This document shows, piece after piece, positions 47,481-58,304 of a stretch of DNA of 64,000 nucleotides (positions are counted from its first letter, which is position 1; every line of letters starts with the position of its first letter). The notes below the pieces were generated by a model. That model did not search any database. It was not told the DNA's origin and worked only from the letters and a program-made list of their open reading frames with translations. The position numbers and the translations under genes are program-made. Origin of the DNA: Cryptomeria japonica (taxonomy: Eukaryota > Streptophyta > Pinopsida > Cupressales > Cupressaceae); contig NC_081408.1 in the NCBI RefSeq assembly GCF_030272615.1, forward strand, positions 341,519,793 to 341,583,792. The letters are read 5' to 3'.

Positions 47481-49253
47481 ATGTGGTAGCCTCCTCTAAT
47501 GGTTCAATAACTAAGCCTTTAAAGTTGTGACTCGAAGATTACACATCCATACTAAGTATCTATCAGACTCATTATGGAGGTTCATTTAACTTATCAACCT
47601 AGGGATGTAAACTTGAAATGGATCAGCATTGTATGTGCACTAAGACTCTATTATGGCCATCATGACTTCAACAAAGGACAATGATGGAATTGGAATGTTG
47701 TAATCAACTAATGAAGGAAAATGAACTTAAATAAACCACTAATCTGAACATGCAAATATTAATCTAACATAAGTTACAAGAATGAGATTCCAGACAACAG
47801 ACATGAAACTACTCTGTTTGCTTTGGCTGCAAGAACAGACACAAAGCAGAGTTATGTGGTTGTAGGAACAGTCAACTGTTGGAATGATACTAACTACTGA
47901 ATGAAAAATAACTACTAAGCTAACTATAATAGTTATCACCAAGTGAGCCTCCTTGAGTGAGACTTCCAAGATTACCACGAGTGCTGAAAACTTAGAATAT
48001 CATTTTATTCATCAAAGAAGAAGTGCATAAGATTTGACAGCATGCTCTTAAACTATAAATTTGAAAGTAAACTTACATTATCAGAATGTTCAACCTCCTA
48101 CTTGAGATTATCTGAACATTATTTATAGAAGAAAAACTACCAACTATCCTAACTAATTGGGTGACCAACTCCATAACATAAGGAGGACGTCATTTATTGA
48201 AAGCATGAAAAGATGAAAGGGAATCTCATGCACGCGCTTAGCCAAGTCAGACAAGACTTCCTCAACAGAGATATAGCGAAGCATGCCCCTAAATAGACTC
48301 AACCGATTGTACATGATTAATTAAGAAGGTAGTTGTAGCATTAAGTACAGAGAGATCCTCTATGTTGGTTATTCCTTGACCTCTTCAACAATTGGCCAGC
48401 TGGTAAGAGTCCTACTCCTTGTTGCAAGCTTCTTCATAACACCACTTTCTTGTTATAGATCTACAAAACACGTTAGCACATAGAAACAATCCACATTTCC
48501 CAAATCATCTAAAAAACAACATCCTTTCTAACATATGCACATTCAATAGATAATTATATAGCATATGTATTAATATCATGAACTGTTTCAAGGTCAAACT
48601 TAAGCCCAAAAGATAATAGTTTTTAAGGGAATAGCACAGTAAATAGTATCATCGCGGTATCAAAATCGAAAGTATCATCATGGACATCATAATAAATCCT
48701 TAGAAAATCGGACCATAATCTTGTCTCATCAGTATGTATAAGTTTCAAAGCTTTATCATGAAAATCTACTTGTTGAGTACCTCTACTTTTCAAATTTTAA
48801 GCAAAGATGTGCGAATAATGCATGATCAAACCTTTTGGAGGTTTCAAGAACCATAAAAAAATATCAACTAATTCTTGATTCTTGGCAAACCATTTTCCAT
48901 AAATAAAGTGAATAAGAATGGAGGAGGCATCGCGAATTCTCAGTACCGCTGAAACTTCCAACATAGTTTTGAGTTCCACCTTGGAGCTTGATCGTCGACA
49001 AGGATGAATTCAAGTGCCAAATTAATTTCCACATCGACCCTTTGATATTCTTCTTTCCACACCCCCCCCCCCCCCCTCTTTAATATGTGATATACTTCCA
49101 ACCTTATGGATCTCAATAGATTTTTTAGTTGGATCCTACCTATTTTGGAGGCCCAACTAGAAAGAAATAGGTGTCAGATCAGCAACCTGTCCTTTGAAAA
49201 CTCATGTTGAGGATCTCTTATTTGTAATTCCTATTTCCTATTTCAAGCACAAT
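47481..49253 (+). other. AT-rich stretch, perhaps the 5' end of the gypsy relic; C-run at about 49062-49077
   Basis: On the minus strand, 48979-48797 is open for 60 codons (LEVSAVLRIRDASSILIHF), but I do not recognise it. A reverse-complement TATA-like motif (TTATTTATAG, about 48120) is present. No LTR pair was found. Confidence 0.35.
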
Positions 49254-50123
49254 CTTATTGTAAAGCGGAAAATCGCGAGCGAACCCTAAGTGTTCCCTCC
49301 ACCACTCCAAAGGGGAAAGGGGGGTCACTTAGGATTGTCGGTTTTCACTTGGGGAAACTTTAAATTCAAAAGAGGGGTTGAAACCCACAAGATCCAATCC
49401 CACACAATGCAAGATCGGATTTTAAATGAGTTTCAAGGGTTAAGACAGCAAGGCTACCCTCTTTTGTAAAGAGTGTGGATAGAATGATTAAGCTAGGAAT
49501 GCATGAAAAGTGAGAAAGATTCACTTATAAACTGAGATAGGGATATAGGATGAAGCTGTGGACCTGGAATTAGTAGTAGAATGTCGAGACGGTGTTGTCC
49601 TGCAAATTTGAGTGAAAGTTGACGGGACGATGGCGCCCAGCGTGCACACGGTCCTCCAAAAAATCCGTGAAACGAAGGGGGATCTGTTCGTCTCTGCACA
49701 AGGATTCTAGATCTTCAATTAGAGCCGCGTACCTGCAACCTACACACAGAAAAGCGAGGAAGATTGGGGGGTTAGGGATTAGGGGTTTGCCCTTAGGTCA
49801 AACCCCGGTTTTGGAATTAACCAAGAAATGAGAAATGTTGTAAATGTAAATGATTGTAAAACAAGTACTAGTACCTTGTTGTAAGAATGTTTGTATTCTT
49901 ACATGCGAAGGTGTAGATGTTGTTGTATGTTGTATGTTGTATGTTGTATGTGATCTCCTCTTCAATGGTTGAATCCTTGTCTTGAATGCAACACTTAGCC
50001 TTGAATGGAGACTTAGAATGATCAATTGCTTGAAGGAATGCTTGAATGCTTGAATGCTTGAATGTTTGAGTATTGCTTCCGCCTTTTTTCCATCTTCTTC
50101 CCAAAATGGGAGAGGAAATGTAG

Positions 50124-50131
50124 TTTATATA
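50124..50131 (-). promoter_or_regulatory. TATA box of the 3' LTR
   Basis: The sense strand reads TATATAAA. The same box is at 56714-56721 in the 5' LTR and at 33340-33347 in the solo LTR, each just after the GC-rich repeat block. Confidence 0.75.
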
Positions 50132-50254
50132 CTTGCCAATTAGGGTTGATAGACTGATTTTCCCGACCTTAGGCCGACCAGGAAAGATTATTTTCCAAAT
50201 TGCAAACATAAAGACCCGAGGCCCCAAAAGAGACCGGGCCCAAAATAGGGTCAA

Positions 50255-50343
50255 GGACCAGGGCGCTGGGCGCCATGGTCCTGGGGGACCAGGGCGCTGG
50301 GCGCCCTGGTCCTGAAGGACCAGGGCACTGGGCGCTCTGGTCC
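50255..50343. repeat. GC-rich 31-bp units in the LTR (three copies here, two in the other LTR)
   Basis: Units start with GGACCAGGGCGCTGGGCGCC and end TGGTCC; each can fold on itself (GGACCA with TGGTCC). They lie at 50255-50285, 50286-50316 and 50317-50343. The 5' LTR has two (56845-56902). The solo LTR has a related set. Confidence 0.9.
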
Positions 50344-50514
50344 CACCTCCCGGGACAGCAGGGTGCAAGGAGGATCAAGCCAGGGTGCAAGAAAATGCAG
50401 TTTTTGATGTCATGGACAAGTTTCGGGGTCTCCATTCAGGTTCCGTGTTGCATCGCCATAGTGAAGACCCAAATGTGGTCAAAATTGCAAGTGTCACAAT
50501 TTTAGGACGCTACA

Positions 50515-51574
50515 TTTAGCCCCCACTTTAGCGGGAGTATAAGCGTACGCTCATACTTTCGGTAAAGTACAAGGAAACAACATTGAAAGACTTTCACCAC
50601 ATCAAGGAGGCAAGACACACCAAGCCCCCAGTGGACTAAGGATCTTATGACTTTGATTGACAAAGTAAAAGGGAAGATCACGAGGGAGAACCATGACTGT
50701 CACTAGTAAGGTTCCCTCACTATGAGTCATGCAAGAGAAATACCAAAAATTTTCAAGGCAAAGCTAAGTTTGCCAAGAAATTTTCAAGTATCCTGAAGGG
50801 ATAGACAGGGTGTATGCCCCCCTACGTTAAAGCGATCGCACACGCCTCAACGGGGGTGATTGCTTTAAGGTAGTGATACACATAAGAAATGAGAAAGGAA
50901 AGGAGCACGTTATCGCAAAGATTTAGCCCCCAAGTGTGAGATAAACCCAAGGATAATAGACACAAAACACAAAGCACGAGGTGACTTCGCTTTCCTCGGG
51001 GTCAGTATGTTGTATGATAAGTCATGTATATCATATGTATGTATGCATAATTGTTCTTCATTCCCCAATCAAGGAAGGTCACCTAGAAGAAGGGAACACA
51101 TGTGTCTTTTGAGTCAACATGAGAGAGACCAAAAGAGATCTCAATGCTTTGCATCGTCCTCAAGTAGACAACACTAAGGACAACAAATAGAAGAATGAGA
51201 ATAACACATAGAAGAAGTAACAAAAGAGAGGAGGAGAGAATCTGCTATGCTAATGAAACTAGTCTAGCACGTCATCTACCCCCCCGATCTTGCTGATCAG
51301 TGTTTCGGGAAGGCAGGGAACACGCTAGAGGAGGAACATCCAACACAGCAGATGGAGCTATCACAAGATCCAAACAAGGGCTATGTTCATGTCCCAAGCC
51401 ACATTGTTCTTGTCTAGGAGCTAGGATAAGTGCTTTAGAAAATTCATTAGATAAATGGTTATCAATATCAACAAGTTCATATTCACTATCAGAAGCAAGA
51501 GAAGTAACATTTTCATCATGAATAACATTTTCATCTATATCATCATCAAGATTTATAAAAATAGGATCTTTAAC
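50515..51574 (-). other. 3' region of the gag-only gypsy element, with an open extension of the gag frame
   Basis: After the gag stop (51575-51577) the same frame stays open for 100 codons to a TGA at 51272-51274 (VKDPIFINLDDDIDENVIHD, then LASDSEYELVDID), acidic like the linker before pol in related elements. The rest is non-coding. The plus-strand primer AAAGTGGGGGCTAAA abuts the LTR at 50515. Confidence 0.65.
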
Positions 51575-54500
51575 TCACACAGGATCAAGATCATCATGTA
51601 TCTTATGTTTAGGAGATTTTGGAGAAAATGGAATAATGCTTGTTGAAGGTGTTTTTGGAGATTGCAAAGTTTGAGAAGCAGCTGCCTGAGCTCTAAGACG
51701 ACGCTTTCGTCGACGTTCACGCGCAGAACGATTTCGTCTAGTCTTAGTAGGAAGTGGAGAAGATTGAGGAGGAGGAATGTTCTCATCCTTATCACTTGGG
51801 TGTTTAGGTTGTGGTCTCTTAGGCTGGATAATAGGAGAAGAAGAAGGTCTCTTCTCTCTATAAAAGGAAGGAGGAGGAATTGCTCCATATAAAGGAGGAA
51901 TATTTGGTTTAGGAAGGAGACCAATTCCATCATGACGAGGAGGTATAGGTCTACTTTTAGAAAGTTTATTAGACATAGACATAGTCACATCCATAGGAAT
52001 GGGTTGGGAATCTTCTTGAGGAAAGACATTAGTTTTATCTTTCAAAGGAAGAACTTCCTTCTCAAGAACAATAGGAATATCAAGTTTGGGTGTTCTAGGT
52101 TCACTTAGAGATAGGATCATATCTGTTTTCCACTTTTGATAAGATTTGAAAAGATGATCACTTCGCAGAGGAAGAGATTGGAATTGTTTAGGCCAAAAAT
52201 AATCAATAGGAACGCTAGAAGTTCTTTCAGCTGGTTTAAAGAGACTATGATTGACAGTAACAACTTCACCATTATGGGGAAATTTCAAACACTTGTGAAT
52301 AGGAGAAGCAATAGCTTTCATGGAAGATAGCCAAGGATAGCCAAGCTTCACACGAAATTGTTCGGATGAAGGAATAATAGCAAAGTTCACATCAAGGGAT
52401 TTGTTATGGACCTGAATAGGTAATGTAATAGAACCAATTGCAGGAGAAGAAAATGCATCAAATAATTTTACAACCACATCTGTTTTGTCATAGCTCACTT
52501 GATTCAATTGCAAAGTAAAAAGAAATTCTTCAGTAATAACATTAACCATGCACGAAGGATCAATAAGCACTCCACAGCAAGGTGTATTCTTGACTTTTGC
52601 AACTATGTATAAAGGACCATCAGGTGCCCTGATAGTTTCACTAGAATCAAATGTGATGGAAGGTTCTTTAGGTTTTTCTTGCTGCTCTACAAAGTTAATC
52701 ACATTCAGAGTCATAGACACAAGACCATCAGATGAGAAAGAGGAATCATTAGCCTCAATCCCATTAGAGGTATGAGAAGGTAATGGATCAGTAAAAATCT
52801 GAAGATTTTGGTTAGGAGGAGCTATAGATGTGTTGCCTTTATCATTCACTCCAGAAACAGAGATAGTATTATTATCAATCAAATCTTGAATTTTACCCTT
52901 TAAAGCAAAACATTTTTCAGTATCATGCCCAGGTTGACGATGAAATTGACAAAAAGATTTGTTATCAAAATAAGGTGAATTAATCTTTGTAGGATCTATT
53001 TGCCTTATAGGAGGAAGAGTAAGCACATTTTGTTCCAATAACTTATTCATAATACTATGCAATGATTCATTCAAAGGAGTAAACTTTCTTTCTTTCTTGA
53101 AAAACTTAGAAATAGGAGGCACACCTGATGCTGCATTCACATTGTTGTTGATGATGTTTTCATTGAATTTAATGGACTCTCTGTTCGGTTTAAACTTCCC
53201 AAATGGTTGTTGACTACTATCACCCTTATCACTCGGAGCCATAGGATGTGATTGTTCCATTTGACTCATAGTTAGTTGATAATTGTGAAGAGTTGCACAC
53301 AACTGTTGGAAAGAAGTAAACTCAAAAAATAGAAGTTTATCTCGAATATCTTTTTGTAAATTAGAAATAAAGATTCTTTGAATATCATTGTCAGGCACTG
53401 GAAAAGAAATTTGAGCATACAAATGCTTATATCTACCAATGAAATCAGTCACTTTTTCTTTAACACCTTGTTTACAATGCATTAAATCAATCAAAGTAAC
53501 TTTAGGACTTATATTGTTTTGAAATTGTTGAATGAAAGCATTTGCAAGTTGTTCGAAAGAAGTAATAGAATAAGAAGGCAACGAGCAATACCATTGTAGG
53601 GCTTTATCTCTTAATGTTCTAGTAAACAGTTTTGCAAGCAACCTTTGGTCATAAGCAAAATCGGTACATATTGTTTGAAAAGTCTTAACATGTGTTAGAG
53701 GATCACCTTTACCATTATAAAGCTCCAAATGCGGGATTTCAACATGTTTAGGAGGGATAGCTCGAACAATGTCAAGAGAAAGTGGGCTCGCAACATCAAA
53801 TGTGGGCACACTAAACTTAGATTGATTCATAGAGGCAATTTGTTGTTGTAAAGAAGAGACAGTTTGTGCAAGATTGTTAATGGTCACTTCAGTCGAAGAG
53901 TTCATATTAGATGTGTTAGATTGAGATGGAGGTGTTATGTTATTGAAAGAAGGTAAAGAGTAAGGTGGCGGGACACTATGATAGTTAGTCGTAGGAGAAG
54001 ATTGGAAAAGAGGAACACTACAAGGAGGAATGGAATGGTTGAATGAATTGCCCCCTTGTGTCATGTTCATTTGTGGAGATGTAATAGGAACACTCATTGA
54101 AGGAATGAATGAAGAAGTCGGATTGAATGAAGGAAGAGGGTTGATTGAAGAGGAAGGATTGCCCCCATGACTGGTGATCATAGGCGGAATGTCTTGTATT
54201 GAAGTAGTCATTATGTTTGATGTAAAGGTAGGTATGCTAGCAATAGAAGTTGTTAAAGGAACAGAATGATTGACTTGTGTAGGAGGTTGTGTATAACCTA
54301 AAGTTTCAGCACAACTCTTCATAGGCATCACATTCGAATCCACAATGTGTGCAATACCACGCAAAATATCAATTCCATTCTTATCACTTTGAAGCATATG
54401 TTTTAGACCCTCAATTAAAGGAAGAGTTTGACTATCAGGGTATTCTTGAGACATCCATTGTCGAAAATCATCAAATTGGTTATCCAATTTCGAAAGTTGT

Positions 54501-54685
54501 TCTACAGAAACCTCATGGAGAGCTTCTTCATCATTAGGAGGATTAGAGGAATTACACGTGTCCTCGTTAAAAAGGCTATTCAAATTAGGTTCCATCTCCT
54601 CGGTAATTAAACCTCGGAAGGACTTAATTCTACGGCTTCGTCTAACGGGAATAGTGTAAGTAGGGCTTATTGTTGTAAAACTCAT
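51575..54685 (-). CDS. Intact 1036-aa Gag polyprotein with protease-like domain (Ty3/gypsy)
   Basis: It is a structural protein for element particles. Residues 1-300 are Ser/Pro/Thr/Asn-rich and look disordered. The Gag core is at about 315-475 (IPHLELYNGKGDPLTHVKTF, ALQWYCSLPSYSITSFEQLA, FIGRYKHLYAQISFPVPD). A zinc-finger-like CQFHRQPGHDTEKC follows at about 575-590, then LKGKIQDLIDNN. A retropepsin-like fold lies at about 685-815, but the active site reads LIDPSCMVNVI where D-S/T/G-G is expected, so it is probably not an active protease. The C-terminus is Pro-rich with an Arg-rich cluster (RRNRSARERRRKRRLRAQ, about 980-1000) that could bind nucleic acid or act as a nuclear signal. The ATG at 54685 opens the frame. 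It ends in TGA, and the same frame continues open beyond it. Confidence 0.92.
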   Translation of the reverse strand: MSFTTISPTYTIPVRRSRRIKSFRGLITEEMEPNLNSLFNEDTCNSSNPPNDEEALHEVSVEQLSKLDNQFDDFRQWMSQEYPDSQTLPLIEGLKHMLQSDKNGIDILRGIAHIVDSNVMPMKSCAETLGYTQPPTQVNHSVPLTTSIASIPTFTSNIMTTSIQDIPPMITSHGGNPSSSINPLPSFNPTSSFIPSMSVPITSPQMNMTQGGNSFNHSIPPCSVPLFQSSPTTNYHSVPPPYSLPSFNNITPPSQSNTSNMNSSTEVTINNLAQTVSSLQQQIASMNQSKFSVPTFDVASPLSLDIVRAIPPKHVEIPHLELYNGKGDPLTHVKTFQTICTDFAYDQRLLAKLFTRTLRDKALQWYCSLPSYSITSFEQLANAFIQQFQNNISPKVTLIDLMHCKQGVKEKVTDFIGRYKHLYAQISFPVPDNDIQRIFISNLQKDIRDKLLFFEFTSFQQLCATLHNYQLTMSQMEQSHPMAPSDKGDSSQQPFGKFKPNRESIKFNENIINNNVNAASGVPPISKFFKKERKFTPLNESLHSIMNKLLEQNVLTLPPIRQIDPTKINSPYFDNKSFCQFHRQPGHDTEKCFALKGKIQDLIDNNTISVSGVNDKGNTSIAPPNQNLQIFTDPLPSHTSNGIEANDSSFSSDGLVSMTLNVINFVEQQEKPKEPSITFDSSETIRAPDGPLYIVAKVKNTPCCGVLIDPSCMVNVITEEFLFTLQLNQVSYDKTDVVVKLFDAFSSPAIGSITLPIQVHNKSLDVNFAIIPSSEQFRVKLGYPWLSSMKAIASPIHKCLKFPHNGEVVTVNHSLFKPAERTSSVPIDYFWPKQFQSLPLRSDHLFKSYQKWKTDMILSLSEPRTPKLDIPIVLEKEVLPLKDKTNVFPQEDSQPIPMDVTMSMSNKLSKSRPIPPRHDGIGLLPKPNIPPLYGAIPPPSFYREKRPSSSPIIQPKRPQPKHPSDKDENIPPPQSSPLPTKTRRNRSARERRRKRRLRAQAAASQTLQSPKTPSTSIIPFSPKSPKHKIHDDLDPV

Positions 54686-54735
54686 GCACTAAAGAGAGAG
54701 AGAAGATTTTGAATTTAGAGGTAGCAAATTTCAGT

Positions 54736-55510
54736 AAAATCAGCCAATCTCCTAGATTTAAGCTGTTAAATGTAATCACGACAATCTCCCGAAATTTCAG
54801 AAAAAATGTCAGGGACCGTGGCGCTCGGAGTGCACACGGTCCTCGCAATTTTTTTTGAAATTTGCAGGGATGACAGTTATGATGATTTTAAAGCTAATCT
54901 AAAAAAATTGAGTGATTTTACGATCTGTAGATAGGCCAAATTAAAGTTGCAATCTCAAAATTGAACCCTACCCAGATTGTCGAAAAATGCAAAATTTGAA
55001 TTTTGAAAAAGAGAGGGAAACTGAAATTTTGAATTTTATGATTTTAGAAGGAATACCAAAAGTAATGCAAGCTTTGAAACTTGAAAATTGACTCAATTTC
55101 ATGCAAAATTCAATTTTGAAAGCGGAAATCAAAGTTGGTGTAATTAAACACTTAATTTCAAAAGTCACAAATTGCAAGAATTTGAATAAAGCACTGAAAT
55201 TTTGAATGAATGCCAACACACTTTTCAGATTTAGGACAGTAAGAACACAATTTTGACACAAAATTTCAATTTCAACAATTTTTGAATGATTAGAAGCCTT
55301 AATCCAAGCAATCACTAGACCAACTTTGACTTTAATTTTGAAAGTGTTAGAATTGATAAAATCAGCCAAAATTCTGGATTTTAGCAGAAAAATACAGTAA
55401 GATCTAACTCCCGAAATTTCGAAAAAAATGTCGGGGACGATGGCGCTCGGGGTGCACACGGTCCTCGCAACTTTTTTCCAAATTTTCAGGGACGAAAGAT
55501 ATTATGATTT
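54736..55510 (-). repeat. Duplicated block in the leader (offset 622 bp), also related to the LTR
   Basis: AAAATCAGCCAA starts similar 150-bp blocks at 54736 and 55358. Each contains CCCGAAATTTC, then a GGGACnnTGGCGCTCGG box and TGCACACGGTCCTCGCAA. The same TGGCGC..GTGCACACGGTCCTC box stands inside the LTRs (about 49629-49655 and 56236-56262). Confidence 0.8.
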
Positions 55511-55841
55511 TATTGCGGAATCCAAAGTTACAGCTGATTTGGAGATGTTTTGATCAGTGAAATTATCAGTCAAAGGTTGAATCAAGAGGGTTTTAAAAAT
55601 TAGGGTTTTGACACTAAACCACTTAATTTTCAAAATTAAAGCACAGATATGGTTTGATAATTTGCAATAGAAGGGTAGATCTGAAACAAGCATTAACAAT
55701 TAAACATTTCACAAGTTCAATTTTCAAAAAGAAAATTTAGGGTTTTTATGCAATCAACCTCTAAAATTTGCAAAAGATCAAACATGGAAATGTAATTAAG
55801 GAAGCAAATTTTTAGATCTAACCATGAATAATCAGAAAGGA

Positions 55842-55861
55842 TGTTCACGTCGGGTTCACCA
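55842..55861 (-). other. Primer binding site of the gag-only gypsy element
   Basis: The sense strand reads TGGTGAACCCGACGTGAACA two bases after the LTR end. The TGG start and the position are right for a tRNA-primed PBS. I cannot name the tRNA from memory with confidence. Confidence 0.75.
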
Positions 55862-55863
55862 AA

Positions 55864-57073
55864 ATGTAAAGCAGAAAATCGCGAGCGAACCCTAAGTGTT
55901 CCCTCCACCACTCCAAAGGGGAAAGGGGGGTCACTTAGGATTGTCGGTTTTCACTTGGGGAGACTTTACATTCAAAAGAGGGGTTGAAACCCACAAGACC
56001 CAATCCCACACAATGCAAGATTGGATTTTAAATGAGTTTCAAGGGTTAAGACAGCAAGGCTACCCTCTTTTGTAAAGAATGTGGATAGAATGATTAAGCT
56101 AGGAATGCATGAAAAGTGAGAAAGATTCACTTATAAACTGAGATAGGGATATAAGTTGAAGCTGCAGACCTGGAATTAGCAGTAGAATGTCGAGACGGTG
56201 CTGTCCTACAAATTTGAGCGAAAGTTGACGGGATGATGGCACTCGGCGTGCACACGGTCCTCTGAAAAATCCGCGAAACGAAGGGGGATCTGTTCGTCTC
56301 TGCACAAGGATTCCAGATCTTCAATTATAGCCGCGTACCTGCAACCTACACACAGAAAAGTGAGGACGATTGGGGGGTTAGGGATTAGGGGTTTGCCCTT
56401 AGGTCAAACCCCGGTTTTGGAATTAACCAAGAAATGAGAAATGCTGTAAATGTAAATGATTGTAAAACAAGTACTAGTACCTTGTTGTAAGAATGTTTGT
56501 ATTCTTACATGCGAAGGTGTAGATGTTGTTGTATGTTGTATGTTGTATGTTGTATGTGATCTCCTCTTCAATGGTTGAATCATTGTCTTGAATGCAACAC
56601 TTAGCCTTGAATGGAGACTTAGAATGATCAATTGCTTGAAGGAATGCTTGAATGTTTGAGTATTGCTTCCGCCTTTTTTCCATCTTCTTCCCAAAATGGG
56701 AGAGGAAATGTAGTTTATATACTTGCCAATTAGGGTTGATAGACTGATTTTCCCGACCTTAGGCCGACCAGGAAAGATTATTTTCCAAATTGCAAACATA
56801 AAGACCCGAGGCCCCAAAAGAGACCGGGCCCAAAATAGGGCCAGGGACCAGGGTGCTAGGCGCCATGGTCCTGGGGGACCAGGGCGCTGGGCGCTCTGGT
56901 CCCACCTCCCAGGACAGCAGGGTGCAAGGAGGATCAGGTCAGGGTGCAAGAAAATGCAGTTTTTGATGTCATGGACAAGTTTCGGGGTCTCCATTCAGGT
57001 TCCGTGTTGCATCGCCATCGTGAAGACCCAAATGTGGTCGAAATTGAAAGTGTCACAATTTTAGGACGCTACA
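55864..57073 (-). repeat. 5' LTR of the gag-only gypsy element (1210 bp)
   Basis: It matches 49259-50514 closely. The TATA box is at 56714-56721. It is followed on the plus strand by the CTTAT target duplication. Confidence 0.95.
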
Positions 57074-57078
57074 CTTAT

Positions 57079-58304
57079 GTTGGGTGATTTATAAGGTGTT
57101 TTTTACCCTAATGGCATATTTTTCCTCACCAACCTACTTTGCCTAGTCGCTTTCATGGTGCCAATTACCTAGTTTCCAAAATTGAATGTAGATCTCTCCC
57201 ATTGATCTAGAGCACCCATTTTGAGCGCGGTTGATATGGGTCCATGGATTTTAATGTGATACAATGATGTAAATTATAGTCTTTTTTAATATATATGTAA
57301 AAATATTTTTATTTTAAAAGAGGTTGGTCATAGAGATGGTTCTGCAAATGTTTATGTGGTCATCAAAGATTTTTAGGTCACAAACATTGATAGTACAAAT
57401 CATTCTAAGAATTTTTTAATGTTATTCAAGGCTAGATATGAATTTTTTTAATATGGCATGTTATACGTGCATGTACCCATGAAAGTTTGTATATTTTTAT
57501 GAGACTCTTCTTTGCTAAGTTTCTCTTATCACATTTGTTAGTATGATTGTAATATGAAATTGTTGAATGTAACAACATTTGAAATATTACAAGCTTTGTA
57601 ATGGCTTTTTGCATGTTTTAAATGGATCTATGCATTGTTTTTATGGATAACTAGGTATTCTTTGTACATTATTAGCATTATTTTGGTGCATATGGATGCA
57701 TATTTTTTGCCTTTGTGTTTTTAATACTTTTAATTTTCATATTTGTGACTTTGTACCCAATAGATAGGCATCAATTTCAAATGATTCACCAATCTCACAC
57801 CATCTTTCAAATCAAACATCAAACTAGTAGTGTAGGAGTAGGAGTATTATGAACGTTCATGTATAACCTAGTTATATAACTATAGATCATTCTCCAATGA
57901 GCCTCAAATGAATTAATTTTATATGGGTTATGTGTGCACAATTATATCTACTATATGTGAGCTATTAAGGTAATTAATTGTTCTTGGTTTAATGAGAATC
58001 TTTGGGACCCAGACATCAATTTGGGTTTGGTTATCCCTATTTCATTATTGTAAATGTTATGTTATCAAATAACTATTAAAATATACCCCTTGGAATACCC
58101 TCCCAATTCTAAGATGAGCTCAAAGTGTAGTAGATATAACCTGCTCTCATAGGGCTAGCCTTCAACTCTCCACAATCTGTAGATGAGTTAATTTCATTTG
58201 TATGACAAGAATCCTAGCCTTGTGAGTGAAATTTTACTTTAGGAAGTGGATCAATAGTTTTACGATCTAATAGAATGGCACTATTGTCAAGGATGAAGTT
58301 GCCT
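57079..58304 (+). other. AT-rich spacer, nothing recognised
   Basis: Flanking DNA of the gypsy insertion. No supported frame or repeat was found. Confidence 0.4.

Larger units (their letters stand above)
49259..50514 (-). repeat. 3' LTR of the gag-only gypsy element (1256 bp)
   Basis: In the sense direction it starts TGTAGCGTCC at 50514 and ends CGCTTTACA at 49259. It is 46 bp longer than its partner, explained by one extra 31-bp GC-rich unit (50255-50343) and two extra CTTGAATG units near 50040. Confidence 0.95.
49259..57073 (-). mobile_element. Complete gag-only gypsy-type LTR retrotransposon (non-autonomous), young
   Basis: LTRs at 49259-50514 and 55864-57073 are nearly identical apart from repeat-number changes. 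CTTAT flanks both ends (49254-49258 and 57074-57078), a perfect 5-bp target duplication. In the sense direction: 5' LTR, PBS (55861-55842), roughly 1.2-kb leader with an internal duplication, one intact 1036-aa Gag/protease-like ORF, a 1-kb 3' region, purine tract (AAAGTGGGGGCTAAA) and 3' LTR. No RT, RNase H or integrase is present. The intact ORF, similar LTRs and clean target site mark a recent insertion. The zinc-finger style and leader length suggest the Tat/Athila side of Ty3/gypsy, untested. Confidence 0.92.

Noticed and set aside
49062-49077. C-run as another SIRE-like LTR end
   Set aside because: It lacks the TTCA..TCTCAG context and the upstream GGTTTTTCCC block, and no PBS or LTR partner is near.
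49493-50505. Frames of 60-166 codons, repeated at 55,900-57,064 and 33,000-33,900
   Set aside because: They fall in the gypsy LTRs, including the GC-rich units, and change with repeat number; not genes.
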